A stretch of 64,000 bases of DNA, taken from assembly GCF_026262505.1 (NCBI RefSeq), contig NC_067206.1, positions 9,916,268 to 9,980,267 of the forward strand, written 5' to 3'. The notes under the pieces were generated by a model. The model was not told the origin of the DNA. It did not search any database and saw only the letters and a program-made list of their open reading frames with translations. Shown piece by piece: positions 46,560-55,482 of the stretch; position 1 is the first letter of the stretch, and every line of letters begins with the position of its first letter. A program made the position numbers and the translations under genes. The stretch is from Trichomonas vaginalis G3. Lineage: Eukaryota; Parabasalia; Trichomonadida; Trichomonadidae.

Positions 46560-47085
46560 TCATTGCTTTATAACTCTCTTCCTTGGTTTCTTTTTAGTTG
46601 CTTTCTTCACGTCTGTCTCCAACTTGACTGTCTTTCTTCTTCGTCCGTAATGATACCAGTTACTTCCACCAGTCAATGGGTCAAATGGTCTTTCGTAAGG
46701 GTTTCCATACATTCCATAGGGACCATACGGAAGAACTACTGGTGGAGAAGAAACATTTTCTTTAGTTCCATCGACTCTATTTAAATGCATTGTTTCACCT
46801 TTCATCTGGTCATTAAAGTCTTTTGCGTGTTTTGCAAACTCATCGTCCTTTCCTAAAGCATTTTCTGACTCAGTCGCAACCAAATTGGATGCTTTATTTA
46901 TGAGCCCTATTTTATTTAATCTTAACTTCTTTGCAACCCAGCCTCCAATCTTCCTTTATTTGCATCTAATGTTTCGAAACCCTTCCTCCACTCATTTTAT
47001 TTACTGCGTCATAAGCTCCAAGTGCTTTTGCTCCAAATGCTAATGCTTTTGTTCCCATTGCGCCTAAAGCTGCCCAAGCTACCAT
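46560..47085 (-). pseudogene. Virion-type protein with Gly/Ala-rich N-terminus and basic C-terminus (broken)
   Basis: The region starts with a hydrophobic Gly/Ala-rich helix (MVAWAALGAMGTKALAFGAK) and ends in a basic tail (GRRRKTVKLETDVKKATKKK), with a Tyr/Pro/Gly-rich middle (VVLPYGPYGMYGNPYERPFD). A membrane-active start plus a DNA-binding-like end recalls adenovirus internal virion proteins and parallels the short amphipathic proteins of element 1. The gene looks broken, about one break. Confidence 0.45.
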
Positions 47086-47310
47086 TTACACCATATTAAA
47101 ATCATCTCTCTTCAATATTATCTCATAAAAGTTCTCGTTACTGGAGAAAGTCAATGAAACATAAGCGTTCTCACGGGCTTCGCCCTCACCGCTTTGCGGT
47201 CTATCTAACTTCTTTCTTATCTCATCTATACGCTTCAAAATGTCTGAACAATTGCTAACATCTTCTACAACAGTTATTTCATCATGAATGACCTTCAAGA
47301 ACAAGCTCAT
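47086..47310 (-). CDS. Unrecognised 74-residue protein, Polinton 2
   Basis: A short product starting MSLFLKVIHDEITVVEDVSN, with a central charged helix (SDILKRIDEIRKKLDRPQSG) and a final strand pair (YVSLTFSSNENFYEIILKR). It lies end to start between 46560-47085 and 47311-48192, with its start codon touching the upstream gene's stop, suggesting joint transcription. No family recognised. Confidence 0.55.
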   Translation of the reverse strand: MSLFLKVIHDEITVVEDVSNCSDILKRIDEIRKKLDRPQSGEGEARENAYVSLTFSSNENFYEIILKRDDFNMV

Positions 47311-48192
47311 TTAATATGCTATTAAAATCATCTCAATAATGAGTCCATCCTTTCCATCTTTAGGTAGCACAACATCTTTCATTGAAGAAGGTTCGACAAG
47401 TCTTATGTTAAACTTACTGACAAAGTTTGTTATACTATAATGCTTCGGCGGCGAATACATGTAGTTTGAAAGACATAATATAGATTCTTCAGCAAATTCA
47501 CTTATACTGGATTTTATAACAATGTTCTCACGAGACCAAATACCACCAATTGACAATCTTGTAAGCAATCCTGCTGAACCTTCTACTGTAAACGTCGATG
47601 GTAACATTCCACGAAGGTCATCTATTGACATCGTTGAGTCACTGTATTTAAATATTTTCTTAAAGCAATCGTCATTATCTAACCATGCAATAGCTTTGAA
47701 GTTTTCATTCGAATATACATCTGCTTCATTAAATGTAAAACCTGACTTCTTTGCAGAGATGACTTTAAAATCTATTGAGTTTGTTTCAAAATTATATGCT
47801 ATGGTAACTTCTGAAGGTAATGGATGTCCTTCCGCAGTCAGTTGTTCTCTCACTACCGTTTGAAGCTTTGTATTAAAAACTTTCATGTCATCTCCTGTAT
47901 CTAAGTTCACATACACAGCAACAGGGAAACTATCTTGCTTCTTTGTTTCATCATTATATCTCAAAACATTAAAGTTCTTCAATAATATTGTTCTTCCTGC
48001 TGGAATACTTCGAACCTGTCTGATTTCAATAGCTTTCTCACCTCCTACATACTCTACCCAGTGTCTTGGATATTCATAAGTATACTGACTTTCTTGAATT
48101 TTGGTAGGTTTCATCATAACATGTTCATAGTATATCTTTATACTCTTGTCAGTTAGACTCGGTGCTATGTTCTGAATATTTCTGACTTGCAT
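47311..48192 (-). CDS. Candidate virion protein, paralogue of 62889-63746, Polinton 2
   Basis: I chose the ATG at 48192 (MQVRNIQNIAPSLTDKSI) because upstream codons in the frame are compositionally poor, although an earlier ATG at 48243 exists. The product (about 293 residues) is beta-rich. Segments YEYPRHWVEYVGGEKAIEIR and LSIGGIWSRENIVIKSSISE line up with FKFPTDWIVNINEEKYIGIT and IRFPGIWDRKQAILYSNLSK of the 62889-63746 product, so the two are distant paralogues within one element. No known family. A capsid, penton or capsid-associated role is inferred from beta content, duplication and the adjoining ATPase gene. Confidence 0.6.
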   Translation of the reverse strand: MQVRNIQNIAPSLTDKSIKIYYEHVMMKPTKIQESQYTYEYPRHWVEYVGGEKAIEIRQVRSIPAGRTILLKNFNVLRYNDETKKQDSFPVAVYVNLDTGDDMKVFNTKLQTVVREQLTAEGHPLPSEVTIAYNFETNSIDFKVISAKKSGFTFNEADVYSNENFKAIAWLDNDDCFKKIFKYSDSTMSIDDLRGMLPSTFTVEGSAGLLTRLSIGGIWSRENIVIKSSISEFAEESILCLSNYMYSPPKHYSITNFVSKFNIRLVEPSSMKDVVLPKDGKDGLIIEMILIAY

Positions 48193-48318
48193 TTTTAATG
48201 GAGATAAAATGAAGCATTTAATACATGACGTAGATGAAGACATGAATGAAACTACAGACAAACTTAACTCTTCTCTATTCTTCCTTTCAGTAAGGACTAT
48301 GAGTTCTGTTCAAATGGT

Positions 48319-49034
48319 GTGTATTTCTATTGTGGAAAGATGGGTTCAGGTAAGACATTTAACCTCATTCGTCATATACTCATAACAGAACGTTTAGGAA
48401 ATGACTCATATTATGACCAAATCATTATATCAGCAACTTCAGACTCTATGGACTCAACAGCGAAAACATTTATGTCAAAAGTTCAAGCCTCTGTCGTTAA
48501 AGTTCCAGACAGTGAACTCATTGAATTTCTTCAACGTTACATTCGACGTAAGAGGAAATATTATGCCATCGTTGAATTTATACAGTCAGGAATGCAAAAG
48601 ACTTCTGAGGAGATGGAAAGAATTATTGACAAACACCACTTACGTCAATACTCAGGAGTTTACGATATGAAACGACTTACAAACTACATTCTTCAAAACT
48701 TTCAAAATACCCCTTCAAAAAAGTATCCTTCAAACACTTGCTCTTGTTTGATATCGCTGGTAAAGGTTTAGTGTTCAAACCAGACTCACCATTAGCTAAC
48801 ATCATTACTAAAGTCAGACATTACCATTTAACTGTAGCAATACTTATGCAAACATGGAGGTTTTTAGCTTTAAACATAAAACGTCTCATAACTGACTTCG
48901 TTATCTTTCAAGGTTCTCACTATGATATTGAACTCATTTGGAAACAGTCAGGTATAACATTACCTTTTGAAGAAATTTGGGAAGCATATAAGTCTCTCAT
49001 CTCTCCTCGTTCATACCTTGAGATCATATCATGA
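48319..49034 (+). pseudogene. Genome-packaging ATPase, Polinton 2 (broken)
   Basis: The N-terminal strand and P-loop read YFYCGKMGSGKTFNLIRHIL, followed by YYDQIIISATSDSMDST. Later parts show KYYAIVEFIQSG, LLFDIAGKGLVFKPDSPLAN (Walker B region) and VRHYHLTVAILMQTWRFLAL with a Gln at the strand end, the sensor position of FtsK/HerA packaging ATPases. It would load DNA into capsids. It is divergent from the 47311-48192 gene. It looks broken, about one break. Confidence 0.7.
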
Positions 49035-49505
49035 CTAATACCATTAAAGTCAAAAATATTCCATGGGAACGACCAACATGTTTTAAAGTTTAACCTTCAA
49101 TTGACTGATGGTAAACAAATTCCATGCATCTCTGTCGCCATTTCTGTTAATATTTTGCTGTCATTCATATCATCCACTTCCCATCCGTTAGCTTTGAGGA
49201 TATGCGTTAGAATAGCTGTTCTTAAATGAAGGCTTTTCACCTTTGAGAGCATAAACTCTATAACTTTCTGCATACTTTATGTTTGAACCTCCTGAGCCAT
49301 CATTGACATAAATTTTATAGGCTTCCACCCTTTGTTCATGTTCCTGCTTCTTCCCTTAGCTCTTTTGTTCAGTAGTTCTACATCTTTATACACAGCCCTG
49401 TCTCAAGTGAATTCAACAATATTTTCATTCGTTAGCTTTACATTCAAACCCTTGTCGAGTATATTGTTCATTTCATACATATAAAAGGTTTTTATTCTAT
49501 ATGAA
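49035..49505. other. Region without clear gene in Polinton 2
   Basis: About 470 bp after the ATPase with scattered coding-like phrases but no supportable frame. It may be the remains of a small gene. A 64-codon minus-strand frame at 49403-49597 looks like a shadow. Confidence 0.35.
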
Positions 49506-50119
49506 ATGAGAAGCAAATCCATCTTAGCTGGTGCCGTTAATGTTCCAATTGAACCAACATCAAATGTTGACTCACGAACGACAAACAATATTGTCATAAA
49601 GAACTATAGTTCAGAGTGTTTGAAAGAAAAAGAACCAGAACTTAATCGGTGAATTTAAACTCAGCTTCAAACGCTAACGCTACATCAGATGTTAAGTTAG
49701 AGTATCCACCACTGGACCAAATTCTTTCAAGAGAAGCCAACGACAACCCTTACACAAATGTTCAAACAAATCCTTCAGATAACGTAGACCATTACCTTCT
49801 TCAGTTATACCAAACAATTTTACTCAAAGACGATAAGAAGCTTTTGACAAATCTTATAAGCAAGAACCAAATAATTCTAACAAAGGAGGACCTTGAAAAT
49901 GTTATCTCACGAATAACAGGGAAACAATGTGTCATTGACTATCTCGACCCTGAAATCGAATGCTGTGGTCAAACTCCACCATTCATGAAAATAGGTAACA
50001 TCCGCATCATTGAAACACCAGGAACTACAGGAGTTGAGTTTAAGTATAAATATTCGAACGAGTATACAAAACTTTCAACAGAATATAAACTTTGCTTGAA
50101 ATATGTTTTAGTAAATTAA
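49506..50119 (+). CDS. Conserved small virion-block gene pair, Polinton 2
   Basis: Two adjoining short frames. The first (49506-49652) starts MRSKSILAGAVNVPIEPTSN and resembles the N-terminus of the element 1 product at 25875-26183. The second (49649-50119) has a Pro/Asn-rich start, a helix (YLLQLYQTILLKDDKKLLTN) and a C-terminal part (LDPEIECCGQTPPFMKIGNI, SNEYTKLSTEYKLCLKYVL) that matches the element 1 product at 25516-25857, including the CCG. The same order in both elements shows this is a conserved Polinton module. No function is known to me. Confidence 0.55.
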
Positions 50120-50355
50120 AGCAATTTGTAATATCTATCCAAAACTTCTTCAACAGTATCGAACTCATCTTCATAATGCAAACCTAATCTTATTGACTTG
50201 GTGCAGTTTTCACTAACACAATATTTTTCTGTTCTCTTGACTGACATAACTAATTCATTTGTTTCATCAAACAGCAACAACCAAAGTTCATGACCTAATA
50301 CATAACATTCATACTTTATATTTTTAGCTCTGAGTTCTCTTGTAAGCTGTTGCAT
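50116..50355 (-). CDS. Unrecognised 79-residue protein, Polinton 2
   Basis: A short product starting MQQLTRELRAKNIKYECYVL, with strands (HELWLLLFDETNELVMSVKR) and a Cys pair (YCVSENCTKS). It overlaps the upstream gene 50316-50741 by 40 bases and the convergent frame at its 3' end by four. Overlap with the upstream gene suggests coupled expression. No family recognised. Confidence 0.5.
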   Translation of the reverse strand: MQQLTRELRAKNIKYECYVLGHELWLLLFDETNELVMSVKRTEKYCVSENCTKSIRLGLHYEDEFDTVEEVLDRYYKLL

Positions 50356-50741
50356 TTAATATTTTCTAAAAAGTCAACTTCAACAGTCATTCGCACTGGT
50401 GCCTTCAGTTCTACAGGCTCTCCTTGAAAGTCAACAAGTCTGAATTGCATGTCTTTCAAATTATGAGGACTAATGCGAACCCATTTACCTAAATGAGTTG
50501 CTATGACAGGAACGTTTGGAATGAACATTGAATTGACTGCATAACAGAAGGATTTATATTCTACTGAACCTTTACTATTAACTCCTGAAATGCCTGTGAC
50601 ATTAGCTATTTTAGACTCAATGTATAAACAATTACCATAACATACGTATGGAACAGATTTCATCTCAATCGTTTTGTCAACACTTTTCAAAGGAAATGTC
50701 ATATGGTATGCACCCAAAAGAAGTTGTACTCTATGACTCAT
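50316..50741 (-). CDS. Candidate minor capsid protein C-terminal type, Polinton 2
   Basis: A 141-residue beta-rich product. The end HNLKDMQFRLVDFQGEPVEL, then KAPVRMTVEVDFLENI, has the pattern of the last strands of minor capsid proteins in Polinton-like viruses (a strand, D-x-x-G turn, then an aliphatic strand). It matches the closing region of the element 1 product at 24310-25020 (NIKFRITDLFDCDLEF). It overlaps the start of the preceding gene by four bases. Penton-type function is inference. Confidence 0.5.
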   Translation of the reverse strand: MSHRVQLLLGAYHMTFPLKSVDKTIEMKSVPYVCYGNCLYIESKIANVTGISGVNSKGSVEYKSFCYAVNSMFIPNVPVIATHLGKWVRISPHNLKDMQFRLVDFQGEPVELKAPVRMTVEVDFLENIKCNSLQENSELKI

Positions 50742-51091
50742 TCTTGTATCTTAAACTCCTTCGCATAACTGAACTTCAAAACTCCTGCAATAAGTTTAAC
50801 ATTCATTAAGTTTTCTTCGTTATCCTTGTTTATTGTAGTATTTATGAGAGCATTTAACACTCCAGCTAATGTTTCCATCTTATATTCTACATTATTGTGA
50901 AATCTTATTTCGTGCTTCTTTCCATCTATTTCAATCTCCATGAAATCTGTTTCATCTGTTATAACGAATGAAGCGATAGTATTGAAGTCAACCATTCTGA
51001 ATGCAAGCGCCTCATTCTGTAGACCTAAGTTTGTTTGTAGCTTTACTGTCCCGTATTCGTTTGGGTCTGTACTTTGCAAATAGAACAACAT
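50738..51091 (-). CDS. Unrecognised beta-rich protein upstream of the minor capsid candidate
   Basis: I chose MLFYLQSTDPNEYGTVKLQT (ATG at 51091) over a start at 51124, because the latter would overlap the divergent gene at 51109. The product is about 117 residues: EALAFRMVDFNTIASFVITD, EIEIDGKKHEIRFHNNVEYK, then MNVKLIAGVLKFSYAKEFKI. It ends in a four-base stop-start overlap with 50316-50741, typical of co-translated partners. Together the two match the size of the element 1 protein at 24310-25020. No family recognised. Confidence 0.5.
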   Translation of the reverse strand: MLFYLQSTDPNEYGTVKLQTNLGLQNEALAFRMVDFNTIASFVITDETDFMEIEIDGKKHEIRFHNNVEYKMETLAGVLNALINTTINKDNEENLMNVKLIAGVLKFSYAKEFKIQE

Positions 51092-51108
51092 TTTATTCTC
51101 ATTAAAAT

Positions 51109-52092
51109 ATGAGTATAGCTGCATATGCGTATGAAGCTGACAGAGCTAAACGTTTATATTTTGGTCAATACTCTCTCACACTTACTGACAAATATATTGT
51201 TATCACTGATGGAAATACTGAGAAATACATAACATGGAAGGACTATGAAAAGTTTGACCCTATTTTAACTCCATGTACTATGCCATTTATAAAGGACGGT
51301 GAAATTATTGAAAAAGATAATACAACCGTATATAGGTCTGTTTATGAAGCATTAGAATATATGTTGAATCATAACCCAAAAAGATTTGACCCAAGCACTA
51401 CACCATGTGCAATGCCTTTTATTAAGGACGGTGAAATCGTAAGAGTTCCGGATTCAACGGTTTACACAGCTGTTCAAAACAGTTTACAAAACATTTTAGC
51501 GAATATCTTTAATTCAGAAACTACAGAAATAAAATTACCATATATAACAGATGCTAAAGAAATTAAATCAAAAACGACAACATTATTTACGTCACTTAAT
51601 GATTTAATGACTTATATCATTAATATTCCTGCACCAACTACAGCATTTGATCCAAACTCGACGGTTTGCAGTGTACCTTTCATAAATGACAGTTCATTAA
51701 TTACTTTAAGGGATTCGACAGTAAATGAATCATTAAAGGCGTCATTAATGAAAATCATTGATTTTAACTCATTCACGAATACATATAATTCATTCATTAA
51801 TGTTTCATATGCTTCTAAAGAAGGTGAGCCAAAAACTATCGATAAAGCGGTGTATGAAATAAAAGCATCAACGACGAAATTGAATTCGTTAACTTTTGAC
51901 GGTGATAGTTTCGTTAATGACATAACATCGGGGAAAACAATTTTAACGAAAGAATATTTAAAATCTCATGTTAGTGAGTTCGTTGAAATTGAAAAAGAAG
52001 GTGGAATTAAGTTCGATCCACTGAATTTCATTTTCAGCTTAGCGAATGCGGGTGTTATTTTGCTGAATGGACAACTATACAGAGTGAAATAA
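51109..52092 (+). CDS. Repeat-containing shaft-like protein, Polinton 2
   Basis: A 327-residue product with four diverged repeats of about 50 residues. Their heads read FDPILTPCTMPFIKDGEIIE, FDPSTTPCAMPFIKDGEIVR, IKLPYITDAKEIKSKTTT and FDPNSTVCSVPFINDSSLIT, each followed by a Val/Thr strand and a helix (TVYTAVQNSLQNIL). Such short beta-turn-helix repeats suit a trimeric fibre shaft or a spacer on the capsid. The C-terminal part is strand-rich (FVEIEKEGGIKFDPLNFIFS). It lies directly upstream of the fibre gene on the same strand. No family recognised. The frame looks whole. Confidence 0.65.
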   Translation: MSIAAYAYEADRAKRLYFGQYSLTLTDKYIVITDGNTEKYITWKDYEKFDPILTPCTMPFIKDGEIIEKDNTTVYRSVYEALEYMLNHNPKRFDPSTTPCAMPFIKDGEIVRVPDSTVYTAVQNSLQNILANIFNSETTEIKLPYITDAKEIKSKTTTLFTSLNDLMTYIINIPAPTTAFDPNSTVCSVPFINDSSLITLRDSTVNESLKASLMKIIDFNSFTNTYNSFINVSYASKEGEPKTIDKAVYEIKASTTKLNSLTFDGDSFVNDITSGKTILTKEYLKSHVSEFVEIEKEGGIKFDPLNFIFSLANAGVILLNGQLYRVK

Positions 52093-52127
52093 ATGCAATA
52101 TGGACGTTTTTGGGGTCAAAAGCGGGA

Positions 52128-54107
52128 ATGGGTGAGCTTGTAAATGCTGCAAGAACATTAGGTGAAACAGGAAATTTTGTAGATGGTTTTAAAAGACTTG
52201 TTTCAAATGTTTTAACAAACACAAAGAAATTATTTAGATATACCGTACATAACGGACGGATTTTCGAACAGATAGCAACAAACCCTCCGGTTATGGCTGC
52301 GTTGATGATGGTTAGAGATATAAAACCACGTAACGACGGGAACGAAGAACATGAACAACAGGATACTGGTCGGGTTATTCGAGACATTAAAAACGTGTAT
52401 CCTGAAGTTATTGATTTATTTAGAGGAGTTAATGATTCAATTTCAAAACATTCTATAACCCTCGATGAAGAGAATAAATTAACAGATTATATATTCGTCA
52501 TTATTGCAGAATTAATGAAGAGAATAAATGAAAAAGGAATTGGTGATATCATTAATGTCAGCGATGTAATGATGAAAAGAAATTTTGACTCATTATTTAC
52601 AAAACCGAAAACAGAATATAGTCTTTATGACGTAATTACCGAATTAATGAAAAAGATTAATGATAATAAGAGTTCTGGCGGAAGAGTTGAATTAGAAGTG
52701 AATGATGTTAATGAGAAATTAGCCGAAAAAGCAGACAAAAATGAGCTTTTAGCTCTGAGTGATAAAGTCAAGAACCATGTTCATTATATAACTTCAGACG
52801 AACATATTATAACGGACTACCATGGATATTTAACACAGGATGAACAAATAAGCACTGAAGATGTTAATGAAAGAAGATATAAATACATTCGTGCTAAAGG
52901 TTATGACATAAGCTGTACTGTACAGTATGATGTAGCTAAAGCACCAGAAGCATTTGGTTATACCGGTGAAATTTATGCCTCTACTTTCAATGTTAACGGT
53001 GTATTAGTTGAACCAAGATTTACTTTGAGAGTTAAGTCAAAAATAACGTTTGAAGATGCTATTAAAAGTAAAGCTGACAAAGTTGAACTCGAAGCAATGA
53101 ACAAAGTTTTGAAATCTCATAAACACAACATCTCCGATATAAATGAACTTCAAGCTACATTAGACAGTAAAGCCGACAAGAACCATACACATGAATCCTT
53201 CACTACTGTTAGAGCAGACGACATAATATTGAACTATACCCTTGGTTCAAGTGCACCTTTAGAGAATCCAAGTACAAGCGTAAAAGATACACTAAACAAT
53301 TTAGATAACAGATGTATGAACATTGAAGGTCATGCCAGAAACTTTGAAGCATACGAACTACCAGCAATGTTAGATAAGAAAGCAGACAAAACTTATGTAG
53401 ATGAAAATTATACAAAGAAGTCGGAAGTAAATGCTGCGCTTAATGGAAAAGCCGACAAGAACCATACACATGAAGAATTTCAAACAATCAAGATTAAAGA
53501 AATTAAAGCATGCATCGAAATAGTAACAAAAACAGGAAGAAACGGTGCAACTGTACAAGAACAAAGAATTTATCCTCCTACTTTTCCTAATGGTTTAATA
53601 ACAAACAATATAAATATTGTAGAAGGCAATAAAGCTATAAACGTTAAACATGAACTTCTAACAATGAAGGCCCAGATTCTTCAAACCATATATTCTGTTG
53701 GTTCTATTTATACGTCAATGAATTCAACAAATCCAGAAACAGTTTTAGGTTTTGGTACTTGGGAACAGATTGTAGACAAATTCTTATACTGTGCTAACTC
53801 TTCAAAGCAAACAGGGGGTTCGAAGAAAATTACTGAAGCAAACTTACCTGCGCACACTCATACAGGAACGACAAACTTTTCTGGCGACCATAGCCACTCA
53901 TTACGAGACCACCCATTATACAACTCAGAATATAAAGCTGGCAATGATGTTTTATCTCCATCTTATAACAATTCAGCAAAAAAGACTTTTCGACAAACTG
54001 AACCAGGAGGAAATCATGTCCATACTTTCACAACAAATCCAACAGGAAGTGGAGCAGACTATATGCCACCTTATATGACGGTTTATGCATGGGTTAGAAC
54101 GGCCTGA
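52128..54107 (+). CDS. Phage-tail-like fibre protein with His-rich tip, Polinton 2
   Basis: A 659-residue product (ATG at 52128; the frame is open further upstream without ATG). The N-terminal 200 residues are helical. The shaft holds several K-A-D-K-N-H-T-H phrases (DSKADKNHTHESFTTV; NGKADKNHTHEEFQTI; KKADKTYVDENYTKKSE), typical of phage tail fibres. The tip (from about residue 515) has SVGSIYTSMNSTNPE, FGTWEQIVDKFLYC, HTHTGTTNFSGDHSHS, GGNHVHTF and a final MPPYMTVYAWVRTA. His-x-His repeats in such tips bind metal ions and trimerise. The tip is about 87% identical to the element 1 fibre. It is likely the host-attachment spike of the virus-like particle; that role is inference. The frame looks whole. 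Confidence 0.8.
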   Translation: MGELVNAARTLGETGNFVDGFKRLVSNVLTNTKKLFRYTVHNGRIFEQIATNPPVMAALMMVRDIKPRNDGNEEHEQQDTGRVIRDIKNVYPEVIDLFRGVNDSISKHSITLDEENKLTDYIFVIIAELMKRINEKGIGDIINVSDVMMKRNFDSLFTKPKTEYSLYDVITELMKKINDNKSSGGRVELEVNDVNEKLAEKADKNELLALSDKVKNHVHYITSDEHIITDYHGYLTQDEQISTEDVNERRYKYIRAKGYDISCTVQYDVAKAPEAFGYTGEIYASTFNVNGVLVEPRFTLRVKSKITFEDAIKSKADKVELEAMNKVLKSHKHNISDINELQATLDSKADKNHTHESFTTVRADDIILNYTLGSSAPLENPSTSVKDTLNNLDNRCMNIEGHARNFEAYELPAMLDKKADKTYVDENYTKKSEVNAALNGKADKNHTHEEFQTIKIKEIKACIEIVTKTGRNGATVQEQRIYPPTFPNGLITNNINIVEGNKAINVKHELLTMKAQILQTIYSVGSIYTSMNSTNPETVLGFGTWEQIVDKFLYCANSSKQTGGSKKITEANLPAHTHTGTTNFSGDHSHSLRDHPLYNSEYKAGNDVLSPSYNNSAKKTFRQTEPGGNHVHTFTTNPTGSGADYMPPYMTVYAWVRTA

Positions 54108-54165
54108 AAGTCCTGAGCTCCAAAAGAGCGAACAGCATGAAATTACTAAATTTAACTTTACATAA

Positions 54166-55249
54166 ATGAGCTTGAAAGAAGTATTCGAACAACATCCATG
54201 GAGGTCATTTAAGAAGTTCAATGAAGCTGCAAAGAGTTGGGGATTTACTAACAGAGCTGAAGTGAAAAGGTTCTTTGACAAAAATGTTGTACATCAAACA
54301 AAAATAAACCCTTACGACTACTTTTTACCAATTTACTCCAACACTCCTGACGCATACCAATTTGACACTCTCATTCAAAGCAGAAAAGGAGGACATAAAC
54401 CATTCCTCATCTTCATTAATGTTAACACTCGTAAAGCATATGCATATCCAATGAAATAAAGGAACTCGTGAAGTGTTAAGAGTTTTACAAAAGTTTGTAG
54501 CAGAACATAGCCCAAGTACTTTAACATCAGACCAAGACAGTGCATACCTCAGCAATGAAATCACAGATTTTCTCATTAAGCATAACATAACTCACTACAC
54601 TACTGAAGACCATAACCATAACATACTCGGCATCATAAACCGCTTCATAAGAACGCTCAGAGATTTAAACCAAGAGCGAGACTTTACCGAAGAAACAATG
54701 AAACATTTTCTCGAAGTATATAATTCCTCAACACATTCTACAACAGGACATACACCAAATTCAATGACACAACAACAAGAAGAAAAGTATATACAAAAGA
54801 AACGAAGCCAAACACAAAATATCAGAAATTCAACACAATTTACCCTCATTCCTGGTACAAAAGTTCGTGTAGTTCTTGACGACAAACCGTTGACAAAGAA
54901 ACGTTTAAGGTTAAGTAGAAACTATTATATCGTAGACTCTACGCAAGGTAATGGATATCTTATAAAAGCTGCTGACGACTCTATTGCGTTTTACCCTCGA
55001 CATAAATTAGTTGAAAGTAGTAATGGCAAACTTGCTGAAACCATTGACGAAGCAAAGCGAGGAGTGGTTATTGAAATACTTGGCTATAACATAAACGATG
55101 ACACTTATAAAGTAAGATATGAAGGAGGCGTTGAAGATGTTATACCATCTAAGAACTTGAGAGAGTCAAAGTCAACACATCTGGGACCATTAGAGCGGGA
55201 GTACTGGAAAGACAAAAATAAGCCAGAAAGAATAAGAAAATTCTTCTAA
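54166..55249 (+). pseudogene. Retroviral-type integrase gene, Polinton 2 (broken)
   Basis: Visible in order: a helical N-terminal part (SFKKFNEAAKSWGFTNRAEV), the core start (AYQFDTLIQSRKGGHKPFLI), NVNTRKAYAYPMK, the second core block (TLTSDQDSAYLSNEITDFLI), the third (HNILGIINRFIRTLRDLNQE), and a C-terminal region with an SH3-like part (GTKVRVVLDDKPLTKKRLRL) and a chromodomain-like stretch (EILGYNINDDTYKVRYEGG). This is the Polinton integrase layout. It looks broken, about one break. Confidence 0.75.
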
Positions 55250-55359
55250 ACTTTTTCATTAGATGTAAATCAGACATGAATGAGAACAGTCATGATATCA
55301 TTAATGGTACCATTTATTTTTGTCATAAATTTACACCAAAAATATATTTTAGGTGAAGA

Positions 55360-55373
55360 GGTGAGATCTCACC
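55360..55373. promoter_or_regulatory. Palindrome GGTGAGATCTCACC, copy 2
   Basis: Located in the 230-bp spacer between integrase and the 55483 gene. It is flanked by GGTGAAGA and by two downstream TCTCACC half sites, the same arrangement as copy 1. Confidence 0.65.
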
Positions 55374-55446
55374 CGTTTTCTCACCTGTTTTCTCACCCTC
55401 ATGAATTTTCATGAATTTCCTTAAGATAGAAAAATAACGTTAGTTT

Positions 55447-55482
55447 TATTTTTATTTATTTTTTTATTTTGTATGTAAAGAT
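55447..55482 (+). promoter_or_regulatory. T-rich promoter-like tract of the 55483 gene
   Basis: TTTATTTATTTTTTTA followed by TTTTGTATGTAAAGAT lies directly before the ATG at 55483, matching the tracts before 11882, 22539 (minus strand), 56580 and 57279. Confidence 0.5.

Noticed and set aside
47522-47863. 113-codon plus-strand frame opposite the virion-type gene
   Set aside because: Antisense shadow with no promoter tract.
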